From contig JAKJHU010000030.1 in NCBI GenBank assembly GCA_022316685.1, positions 16,758,018-16,822,017 of the forward strand: 64,000 nucleotides of DNA, in the 5' to 3' direction. A model generated the notes under the pieces. The model worked only from the letters and a program-made list of their open reading frames with translations. It ran no database searches and had not been told where the DNA came from. This document shows, piece after piece, positions 35,051 to 46,054 of the stretch. How positions within the stretch are numbered: the stretch's first letter is position 1; each line of letters starts with the position of its first letter. This DNA is from Progne subis subis. Lineage: Eukaryota; Chordata; Aves; Passeriformes; Hirundinidae. Position numbers and translations under genes: made by a program.

Positions 35051-37100
35051 GAGTTTGAGCTTGAATTAGTTTTCCTTCTGTGTTATTTGACCTTCACTAG
35101 TGCTGTGCCACACCTTCTGGCTTTTTTCCTTTTCTTTCCCCCCTGAATATTAAGAAAATGCCCGGTTTATTTTAATGGTTATAGAATGAGAAAATTAAAT
35201 ATCACTTTTTGGATTAAGTTAGTTATTTTCTTATGCTGAAGAAGCAGCTTTTTTTTATGGCATTGGCTTCGGTTGTATTTATGTTCCTCCACTGATCTCA
35301 TCAGGGTGCCAGATGAGCCATTCTTACAGGGCCTGAACCAGCTGGGTCCAATATTAATGAGGAAAGGGACCTGTTAATTGTAGCAAGTGGTTCAGAGACC
35401 AATGCTTCAAAGCCAATTCAGCCAGATCAGACTGAGCCTCCATGTGCACTGTTTTTCACATGATCTTTTATCATCTTTTGAACAAAAATTCTATATAGAG
35501 ACACAGAATTTTCAATGAAGAAGTTTTTTTTGCCATTAGCAACGAGCACTGTGACCCACCTTCTTCCTCTTATGAGAGGAAGACTGAATGGTTAACCAGG
35601 ATTATCCTATCAAATGATGTTTTATTTTATTTTACAGCAATAAGGTGAATTGACTCTAGACCAGAGCATGGGGGATTTTCAATTACTTGTTGTGAGCCAG
35701 TCTCCTTCAGCTTGGACTCGGTGGTTTTTAATTCTCTAAGGGAAATATGTCTCTGCTAAAAGTCTATTTTGCTGTAAGTTGCAGGGCTTAAACTGACATT
35801 CTGGTGGATATCGCGGTGAATATTTTGGTCTCTTAGGTTTGCTATTCGATACTTCTCATTTTGCTTCTTTTATTCTGAGAAGAATATGATGCTCATAGGA
35901 AATTTTAAACTTTTGTTCAGGCACAGTGTAGAAACTCATGGGTCTCAGATGCACACGCCATTCCTCCTCTCTTACAGACTCTGGTAGAGCACTCACTAGG
36001 TGCTGGTTTTGAGGGAAAGATCTTTGGGACCAGTTAGGTCCTAGGAAAGAATTTTGGCACAAAGTCTTTTTGTTGTAAGTTAGAAAGTAATTATAAACAC
36101 TAGGAGCTGTTGTCAGCAACACTTGTTGCAGCCCACCGAAGTGAGGTTTCTGTGAAGAAGGTCTCTGTCATCCTGGGACTCTCCTTTAGCAGTCCCAGCT
36201 ATGAAGACAGCAGGGTGCTCGTTGCTGCTAGGCACTCTGGAGGTATGAAAAAGGGAATATCTTCTAAGCAATTTCCAGCCTTTGTTCAAAAGTTAGCCAA
36301 GGGTTTTCTTCACAGACATTACTTCACAGAGAAAGAAGAACTGGATCAAATATTTCTAAGGGTAGGATGCAAGTGCACTTAAAATCCTTTTGAATCTTTT
36401 TCAAATTAATCAATAATTTAGTTTACTCTCTGGGAGTTATCAAAAACAAGATAGGAAAAGAAATAATAATTTCAAAAGGTGCTTATTTTGCATGTGTTTT
36501 ATTTAAGCATATGTAAAATTGGTTATCCTTTTCACAAATGAAAACATTGTGTGAAGGATGTGATCTCAGAAGAGTTTGTAAGATACCATTAAATGTTATT
36601 TGGACAGTTACATTTTCTTAGCTTTCTTAAACCCACAACTATGATTATGCTGAGTAAGAGTCCTTTCCTTTTCATTTGTAGTCGTACTCACTATAGTCCT
36701 CTTACAGCCTAGGTTTACTAACTGTATCAATTCATTGGCAGTTTTTTTCAAGTTTCCTGTATAATGTACAATAAACATTAATTAAGAATAAAAAACTTTA
36801 ATGATTTTATAGTTTTTGTTAGGAATTTATGGTTGTGATCTAATAATATCCTAGTTCACAACTGTAATTTCTCTTTCTGTCATCACTTGCCCTCTGGAAT
36901 TTATATCTGTGTTTTATAAGTAATTATTCAAGATCTTGATTTTTATGTAGCTTTTTGCCCATTCTAGCCAGGATTATTTGTATACAAATAAAGATTTTTT
37001 CACATTTTGTACCCACTTCCACTCATCTTTGGATGGGAACACTTGGAATATTATCAATATTACATTTCACACCTAATCATCAGCTAGTTGAAACTGGTAG

Positions 37101-37568
37101 ATGAAAATGTTTGTTTCCATTATGTCATCCCATTCTTGCTTCACTGGACATGTCATTTATAGCTGTGGTAAAATTAGTTCAAAGCATGAAGAACTTCAAC
37201 AACCCATGTTCAGTGGTTATCAAGTATTGATAAAGGAATCAAAATGGACAAAGCTTTCAGCTGAAAATCTGTCACATGATGGGAACTTGTATAGGTTTCT
37301 TGAGGTTTTCAACTCTGTGATTCCTGTTCTAGGCAGGAGCTTGGACTTACCAAAGAGTTTGTGGACAGAGCAACTGCATCAAAGATTCTGCTATTTTTGC
37401 ATCAGGGTGGCATGCTTTTTCTTTCACATCAGTGATGAAATTTCCATGAAAGACATTGTGAATAATGACTACAAATCTGAAAGAGATCCTGAATTACTCA
37501 AAACTCCAAGGTTTGGTGTAACTCAGATTCACAGACAAGGTGACATGAGAAAGATGCAATTAAAATAA
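37101..37568 (+). CDS. 155-codon ORF, unrecognised
   Basis: Second-longest open frame, in an AT-rich stretch where stops should be frequent. The protein has no motif I know. It is rich in Ser, Lys and Phe, with HISDEISMKDIVNND near the C-terminus. There is no paired splice context good enough to call an exon and no repeat nearby. Chance remains the likeliest explanation. Confidence 0.12.
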   Translation: MKMFVSIMSSHSCFTGHVIYSCGKISSKHEELQQPMFSGYQVLIKESKWTKLSAENLSHDGNLYRFLEVFNSVIPVLGRSLDLPKSLWTEQLHQRFCYFCIRVACFFFHISDEISMKDIVNNDYKSERDPELLKTPRFGVTQIHRQGDMRKMQLK

Positions 37569-38040
37569 ATGCAATCTTTCCTATGCAGTGGCTTCCCAGC
37601 TGTTCCACAGCTTTTGGAATCAACCACATTACACCTTGCATACCAGATCTGCATCTGCAAAAGATCACTTTTGGTCAAGTAACTGTGCTCTTATACAAAG
37701 CGGCCATTTCAACCTTGTTCCTTCGGTTTGTCTGCTCTGTGATCAATATCACAGTCTAGACCTGGATGACTGCAGAATCTGATTGCAGCTTAATTTCCCA
37801 CAAGAGTAGCTAGACCTGCTGAAACAGCTTGAATATGCAGCACTGAATAAGCAGGCTGAGTGACAAATGTCCTCACACCATATTGGGAAGCCCAGTTCAC
37901 AGAGTGCATCTTGCTGTGTTATTTTTATCCCTATTGCATTTTGGAAGGATTAAGGTCTGGGATAGTTGTTGTTAAATAAAGGAAAATAACATTGGCATCC
38001 AATACTGAATAAATAATACCAAGGAAACTGTAAAAGTGTA

Positions 38041-38077
38041 TTTTTTTTGTTTGTTTGTTTGTTTTTTTTTTTTTTTT
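38041..38077. repeat. T-rich / (TTTG)n tract
   Basis: An 8-base T run, four TTTG-type units, then a 16-base T run. Confidence 0.95.
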
Positions 38078-39417
38078 AAATTCTCCTGTTTATATAAGTG
38101 TAAATAAGGTTTACCTTAAATACTTGAGGATAAACTGGCGGTATGTTAAACTCTCAGCATCCACTAAAGGCTTCTACCCAATTCTTTGCTAGGTTTAACT
38201 AGGGCACTGGAAAAAACTACCTTCCCTACCAATCCTTTTCACAGCCGCTGTCAGATGACACTGTCCCAACAGTGTGGTTGGCAGTTCATCTGATCTACAA
38301 AGTTTAAAGCCTGCAGGGCAGAAAGTGCTGATGAGAACAGCAAGTTCGTTATTAAGTTTGACTGCATGCACTGGCTAATGAGGATGGGTAACTTCATTTC
38401 AGGTGTCATCTGCTTGTCCTAATACCAGCAGTGTCCCTGTCTGCTTTGCCTGTGAGCTGTCTCCTGCAAGGCTTGACTTTGAGGCTCTTCTTAGGTCATG
38501 CTTCAATCAACACCAGTTGACATTAAAACGCTGGGTTATGATTTGCAGTGCTTTGAAGAAGCTTCATTGTTATGTCTGTTCTTGCTGCACAAGTGCTGAC
38601 TCTGGTAGAGAATGAGAAGGGAAAACTTGGGGCCAGTGATTGCATCCACTGTCAAAACTTAAGCCATTGCTATATGTGAGTCAGTGAGAGAGCTCTTGGT
38701 TTGGTTTGCCAGATGAAGTGACCTTGTTCCTGCAGAGAGGTTTTGTTGGATGAAGGGGAAGGTATCAGAAGCCTCTTTTCCCTGGAAAGGCAGCCAGGAA
38801 GGGAAGATGAGGAGAGAAGTGTGCCAAGGGATGCTCAAATGACTCACCTCCCTTACGTAATGCCTTTGCTCCCTTCAGCAGCAAATACAAGCCAAAGTAA
38901 CCCCAGGGTATGTTTATGCAGAAGATTGGGCTGCACAGCATATTCTTCTATGGGCACTCTTGGCTGAACTCATTTCTAGGACTCAGCTTTCAGTTCTAAT
39001 GCCAGCTACCACTGTTGAAGGTAACAAAGAACCTTCATATTACTTTATTTTTTATGCTGAGACCTTACTAATTCAGCTGTGAAGGTGTCAGTGGAAACAA
39101 GAGCAAATAAAGAAAATGTATGTAGGGAAGGAAGGGTAACATCGAAGACAAAGGGCTTTGGTACCTCCCAGCTGGGAATCAGCCATACAATGGGCCATTA
39201 AAATTTAGCTGAGTCGAGTGTATTGTTTTTAATTTGCATTCCCATAACATACTCTGTTAAGGAGGGTGTATGCAGCAAATGCATATTAATGATGCTACAC
39301 ATTTGCATATTATAGATCCATAATACCAAGGGTGTAGTAAAAATCTTTATTAAAAGTGGTGACTAGGCAGCAGTCAATTTTCTCTGTATCTCAACCATTT
39401 TAATGCTTTCCTTTGCA

Positions 39418-39447
39418 TAGACACACACACACACGTACTCACACCCC

Positions 39448-39486
<39 letters not shown>
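39418..39486. repeat. (CA)n followed by a run of 38 C
   Basis: Short CA repeat (39419-39434), then ACTCACACCCCA, then an unbroken C run from 39449 to 39486. The frame through it (39413-39655) codes for a proline run and is not a gene. Confidence 0.98.
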
Positions 39487-41576
39487 ACCCTACAATGGAC
39501 AGCTATACTACATTAAGGGACTAATGACCTGCAAATTTCCATTTGTAAAATATGAGGAAATGTTAGATTTATATAGGGAATCATCAAATTATCTCTTCTG
39601 GAAGATTTCCCGTTCTTTGTTCCTTTGTTCCAAAATTTTTAAACCAATAACATGACAAATGCAATGTTGCTAAAAATATATATTTAAGCCACTTTGGATT
39701 TAGTGCCAGGAGAAGATTATCCTGAATTTAGTTTTCAGGATAGTTTGTATGGCTGAGATACATATTTCTGCAACTCAATGTTTTAATGTGAAAAGTAGCC
39801 CCAACTGGGTTAGCTGCGGATTTAGTTAGTAGTCTTTAACTAAGGAAAACTTTAGTGGTTACTTCAGCATGTCTGAACAGATGTATCCTTTTCTGGATTA
39901 TGCTTTGAACAAAATATGGCAAGAAGGCACCACCTCTGATAGACCAGAAGGAGCAGGAGATGTGTGGTTCCATGATGTCAGCTCATCCTTGCCTCACTGT
40001 AGCTCCCTGCCCTCACCTCTTCCACAGTGCTGTAGGTACCTCACAAGTACCTCCACTGCCTGTGTGCTTTGCTGCACAGAGAGTAAAAGCCCAAGCTATC
40101 TTCCACTGCTGTTCACAGGTCTTGCCATTGACTACGGTGCACGCTGGAGCATATCCTAAACTATAGAAACCAAATGATCTTTACAAACCTAAAAAGGATA
40201 AAGTAATGTGCTGCTCAATGCCTTTATATCCTCAGTGATACTTATCTTTAGGAATGACAAATCAGAAGTTGGAGAAAACAATTTTTCATTCTTCAGATAT
40301 TGTCTGACTTTAGGAGTAAGATTTATGTTTTCAGCTTATGCACAAATCATCATGCCTTGCTTATTAAAGGATAAGTGGAACACTATACGCTGAAAGGAGG
40401 TAAGAGTCTAAATTCTAAGTAAATATATCTTCCCTTCTCTGCATTGATATTTTAATATCCCCAGAAGTGTTGCTGTAAATATTTCAGATTTAATTTTAAC
40501 ATGAAAAACAAAGAAAATGAAAAAATTATATTGTCCTTGGTGAGAAAGGATATATCCCCTCTGTCCTGTGTGCCTGCTGCAGTTGTCCATGACTTTCCAT
40601 TCCTTGGGATACCTGCAGGTATAGTCTATGCACTATAGAGATGCCAGAGCAGAATTGTGTTGGTGAATTATGTACATCCATCTGCCCTGCATAAGGTTTA
40701 TATGAGGGTTAAGGTTTAAATATCAGGGCAGTGATCAAAAAGTCATCCCAGATATATGTGGACTTATAGCTGTGTGATGTAAAGACTGAAATAACAAAAT
40801 CTACCCTGGTTTAAATTATATTTTATTGCTGTAATGCAGATGACTTTTTGTGAGTGAAATTAATTGGGGTAGAATAGACCTGAATATTATGAGTGGCTAG
40901 GAAAGAAATGGGGAAAATGGGTGTAGTTTTTCAGAGAAATTAAGAGGATGTAATATGTTAGCCTTCCTGACAGTCCGGTTGAGGCACATACTTTACATCC
41001 TGACTTAGTTTTATTCAGTCCCATAGGGATTCTCTGTGAACAAGAAGGGGAAGCAAAAAGAGAAGAGTCAAGACCTCACTATTTTTTCCTTAGTCACTTG
41101 AAGGACCAGTTGCGCCATCCTAATCCCTTCAGACCTAAAGGGAGTTTTACCAGTGACGTTAACGGGAACAGGATCTGGCCCAGTAGCTGGCTATTTTGGA
41201 ATTGTTTCTGTCACCCTTACTGCATTGTTACCGAGAGTACAAAACATTCTTGCCTTCTGTTTTTCACTCCTTACTATTTCCTTAGAATACTTAAGCAAAG
41301 AGTGACTGTAAATGCTTAACCTTTGTCAATAGCAGACGTTCAGCAGAGTTTGGCTGCCTCCCTTTATTTCCTTGTGGACACTGATTTAAGAGCCCATCCA
41401 AAACATTTGTTCAGAAGGATATGACTAACATGAGAATCTGTCACTGTGTAAACACAGTGACCAAAAACTATTTGGCACTTTCGGATCTGCTGGCTAATAA
41501 CTGGGTATTTACATTTAATTTAACAGCACCAGTTGTGATGATCTAATACTGCTTAGTTTTTTTGTGGATAGCTCAT

Positions 41577-41609
<33 letters not shown>

Positions 41610-44600
41610 CATTTTACAATGATTCAGCATAATAATATGAGAGATAATGAACATACAAAGAAAACTACATATTTCAGTAAGTAATATAAAATTTCAGTTA
41701 GGATCACATTAGGAATGATGTGCTGAGCTCACACCAGAAGAGCAACGCCTGCGTTTACTGGAAACATTGCAGAAAGAGTGAGTGAAGTCACTGAAAACAA
41801 ATTGCCATTCCCTTCCTAAATAGGCTTGTGCTGGAAAATGGTCCTCTGGGTTGTGACCAGATTTAGCCTTAACAGCCGGTTTCCCCTGCAGAAACTGAAT
41901 AAATTCCCTTGGGAAACAAATCTGAAAAATATGGATGAGAATTTTTGAAAAGAGGAATGAGAAATGAGTATAACACAGTCAAAAATATATCAAAAGCCAT
42001 AAATGATTTTCCATTGTTTGAGCAGTTTCAGAAGAGCACATTCATCTATTAACGCTTTTATCACTGCAGCAGGTATGATGTTACACTTCTCCAACTGTGT
42101 CAAAAGCTATGTGAACAACACCTATATCAGTCCCTAACTGAAGTACACGTTATTCACTATCAGGAAAACTATAAAGACTGTGCAACCTTAATGATACAGA
42201 TCCAAGTACATATCGATAAGCTTGAAGGACATATGATTTGTATTAACTTGTGTACCTTCTACTGACATTGTTTCCCCAGTGCTGTAAAAGAGTAGGAAAA
42301 TATTGTGCAATAGTTAGTATGAACAAATTTGCTTTTTATTCTCCTACTACTAAAAAACTCCCCCTATTAAAGAAATTATGAACATATCTGAGGACAAGAT
42401 CTTGTCCTACCCACTTGAGCAGTACCCAGTTTTTTTGTTTGCAAAAAGAAGAAAATTTCTCATTTCCCCACACAAATGTGCCTCAAACCACCCCAACAGA
42501 TCTGAGGAGATATGGAAAGTCAAATAATGTGGTTTGAGAACCTCAGGAATGACAGACTTTTCCATGAGCTTTCCAAATCTAATAATGGCAAAGATAATTC
42601 TGTGCATAAATCCATCACCATGGGTAGTCTTCCTGGTGCTCAGTGCTTTCAGTTTTTCACATTTTTAATCCTTTATTTTGTTCTTTGATAGCTGATGAAA
42701 AACAATTCTGTGAAATATATTTTCAGCTTATGTTAGATCTCACCCTGGCACTTTCACTTCTGTACAGCACATTTCTTCTTCTAAATCTTTCATTTCTCAC
42801 TGACAAGCCCTTTAGCTAGAAAGCTGTGAGATGCTATGATAGAATCATAGAAATTAGGAGTCATCAAATCTATCCCTGTACTGTAGAGGAGAAAGCAGAG
42901 AGATGGCAGAAGACCAGAGCATAGCAATACTATACTATACAAACATTTATCATTGCCAGCCAAGTAACTGCAGCTGGGAGCAGTATACTTTTTTTTTTTT
43001 TTTTCCTTTTTTTTTCTTCCTGACAAATCACTCTAATAATTAAAATCTGCTATATATTTTTATATGATTAAAAAAAAATATATATATTTCAGTCTATAAA
43101 CCTTGCTTCCTGCCTGGATCACCAAGAACACAACTATAGCTTCTGGGCTTAGTTGCCTCTTCTAATATGTAGACACATCCATGTCCAAGAAATAGTGACA
43201 GGCCTCTGTGTTGGAGACTTCAATATTTCTAAAATTAACAAGAATGGAGTTTGATACCTGTGGGGAAATTTGGTGGGAAGAAAGTGAGGAGAGGAATGCA
43301 GCAAACTCACACCCTAGTGTGAAATATATTTTTCCTTGAAATCTCTCTCTTCCTTTTTTTCCTTGGTGGAGCTGGTCAAATAATTTAGTGGCAATGGGTC
43401 TTCTTTGCCCATGCCACCTTTTCATTATTTCTACACTCACTGTGATGGCAATAAAAGACTGCTTGAAAAAGAAAAATATTCTCAAGATCTTGCCCTGCAG
43501 TGTTCTGGAGACATGATTAACTTTCTGTAGATATAGGCAGCTCCAAACTCATTCAAAGCAAGAGCCTTGAGACTAGCTGGTAGATTTTGGATATATTCCA
43601 AGGCAAAAATGAAACAGAAGCATCTGGATATTCTGCATGCACACTGCAGTGGCAGTGGGCTGCCACTCCCAGAGGCTGGACATGCTTTTCATTCTGTCTC
43701 CAACAGCTCGTCCCAAAGAGATGGCTTTATCTCCCCCACCTCATTCCTTTTCCCAACCTGAGTGCTTCTTATCCTCCCATCTGGAGGCAATGCAAACAGG
43801 CACAGCACTTCCACCATGGTAATTAACCTGGTTAGAGCAAGCTGGGGACTGCCTGTGTGAGCTTCTCCACCAATAAATCAGATGGGTTGTGAAGATTTCC
43901 AGTTTGGATGCATTGATGAACAGCTGCAGGGAGTAAAAGTCTCAGATGGAACAGCTGGAGCTGAAAGAGGATGCGTGACTACGTCCTGAGACAGCCAGTC
44001 AGTCTCAGACAGCTACGTAACAGGAGCAACTGAGCCGTGCTTATACAATTTCCAGGCACTTAAACAAAAGTATTACCCTAAAACCTGCCTCAGTCACCAT
44101 TAAAATACTAGAGCATCTTGCCATCTGTTCCCTAATTAGAAAACAAATATGTCTAATTAACATCTCTGTTTTCTGGTCTCAGATACCCACAAAAATAGTA
44201 AAAGAAGTCTTAGAAGCTGGTTGTGGAGAGGAACTCTAAATATACTGTTGCAAATACAAAATGACTCCCTTAAAAATACTATATAAAGCTTAGCATTTCG
44301 CAAGACCTAGTCACAATGCCAAGAAGAACAGCTCTAGTAAATCCTAATGGGCAAAAATAAATCCAGATGAGTCTTCTTCAGAAAAACCCAAGAAACAAAA
44401 TAATCAAAAACCCCATGTATGCAAAAACTAAACCTGTAGAGGCTGAAAGATCCTTTTATACTCTGTTACCAATTTATCTCAAGCTTCAGATGAAAGTATC
44501 TTGAACAAGGGTAACATCTGATAAACATTTACCTGATTAATTTATTAATATTTGTGGGGGATTTTTTTATATTGCCAGGCCATGTGTATGATTTTCGTAA

Positions 44601-44870
44601 AAAGCAATAGGTTACTATGCTTCTAGTTCTGTATTGAAGTCTTTCTGAAATACAAAACATTTCTGGAACTCCCTCAACTGCATAGACAGAGGTAACATCA
44701 GTCTGATACATCCCATTAGAGAGGCTTGCTTTCCAGCTGCCAATAATTTTCTTATCTTTAATGAGCTGAGGTTTAATATTTTGCATTATATGCCTGTTTC
44801 AAATGTTTGTTTGTGTGTTTGTTTTTCCTAAAGAGGAGCTAGTTTCATGAATGAAGTTTGTAAAAAGATA
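39487..44870. other. Gene-poor unique sequence
   Basis: About 5.4 kb. It holds a 29-base T run (41581-41609), a T-rich tract (about 42990-43017) and an AT tract (about 43068-43090). At 42838-42925, TAGAATCATAGAAATTAG-like words may be a scrap of an old LINE or SINE. No gene is recognised. Confidence 0.55.
41581..41609. repeat. Poly-T run (29)
   Basis: Uninterrupted T tract without a recognised element attached. Confidence 0.95.
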
Positions 44871-44921
44871 AAAAACAAACCAAACCAACCAACCAAAGTA
44901 GAGGTGGTTTGGTTTGTTTTT
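44871..44921. repeat. Perfect 17-bp inverted repeat, 17-base loop
   Basis: AAAAACAAACCAAACCA (44871-44887) is exactly complementary to TGGTTTGGTTTGTTTTT (44905-44921). A+G-rich runs follow directly. Confidence 0.95.
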
Positions 44922-44937
44922 GTTGAACTTAAAGGGG

Positions 44938-44974
44938 AAAAAAAAAAAAAGGAGGGGAAAAAAAAAAAAAAAAA
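44938..44974. repeat. A-run pair separated by GGAGGGG
   Basis: A13, then GGAGGGG, then A17; part of the same low-complexity cluster as the inverted repeat upstream. Confidence 0.9.
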
Positions 44975-45805
44975 GTAGAGAAGTTGTTTCTTGAAATTCC
45001 TAATGCTTCATGGTTCAAAGTAAGCTTTTGACTTTTAGAAACATTTAATGCTTGTTTTGTAGCCAGGATTTGGCAGTGCCCACAAGAGCATCCCACATTT
45101 CATTCAATGCATTTGTTTATGTGTCAGTCTGTTATAAAGCAAATCTCTGAAAAAATCTCTGAAAACGCTTCTGGTTCTCCTTCAGAGCTCTTCATAGAAG
45201 AGAAAGGATGACAATCAGCTACCATTATCAGTTTCTGCTTTAAGCCTAGTGGCAGAGGCAAATCTCAAATTTCCAACCCCCCAGTGATTTGTGTTGGTAT
45301 CAGCATTTCTCTGTGAAACAGAAAGTCTACAAAGTCTACCCTTTTTCCTCATTTGATAATTTAAAAACATGGAAAATTACATTCTTAGGAAATACACAAA
45401 GGGAATATAAATGCAATTTCAAGGCATGTAATAAAAATTCAGATTTAACGCTGTCTTAGTGGTCTTAATTTAACTCTATTATGCATATTGATACAATAAT
45501 TTAAAAAGTCTTTACACCTCATTTTTTTCCAAGCCAAAGATTGTTTGATATTCATTATATAAAATGAGTAGGCTCAGGACTATATAGCAAAAGAAGAATC
45601 CCTAGAAGAGACACAGGCCAGAGGACTGGGACATGGAATAAGGAGGAGACATGTAAAATATTAGCCACCTGATAGAGATAGATGTTTCAAGAAATGGAAA
45701 GATATAAATAGAAGGAAAATAAGCTTTATGTGCTAAAGATGCATACCACTGTGCACAGATATATCTCTTTGCTCCTTTTCTTGATTCTGTCTGCATGGGA
45801 GGTGA

Positions 45806-46054
45806 TTATACAGCAGATGTAATTGCTGTTTCCTGGTGACTCAGGCATTGGCTCTCCCACACCACATTTGCAGACACAAGCCCTTCAATTCGGCATTCAC
45901 TTTCTGTTTCAGAAGGCACTTCAAATGAAGATTTACATTCAGAAGAATGATCAAACACAGAGGGACAGTCTTCTTTAGCTTTATTTGTGTAAAACATTGC
46001 CACGGGGACAGAAAAATTACCTTGATCATGAAATAATATCTGAGATGGATTATA
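45806..46054 (-). other. Open frame with protein-like composition (unrecognised)
   Basis: On the minus strand the frame is open from a stop at 46055-46057 to a stop after SHQETAITSAV. The residue mix is balanced, with several Cys and acidic residues (KAKEDCPSVFDHSSECKSSF, then EVPSETESECRIEG). No ATG stands at the head; the first Met codon lies inside. No convincing acceptor precedes it and no polyadenylation signal was seen soon after its stop. A terminal exon is conceivable; a chance frame is more likely. Confidence 0.12.

Larger units (their letters stand above)
33504..39417. other. Gene-poor unique sequence
   Basis: About 5.9 kb with no recognisable gene. It contains a 27-base A run (35021-35047), a T/TTTG tract (38041-38077), a 155-codon frame (37101-37568) and an octamer-motif cluster (39232-39308). 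A splice-bounded 53-nt open segment reading SPSYEDSRVLVAARHSG lies near 36195 on the plus strand but is weak. Confidence 0.55.

Noticed and set aside
39413..39655. ORF with a proline run
   Set aside because: Created by (CA)n and C38; no coding context.
40335..40399. Exon-like segment with TTTTCAG and GAG|GTAAGA
   Set aside because: All three frames contain stops; at most a non-coding exon.
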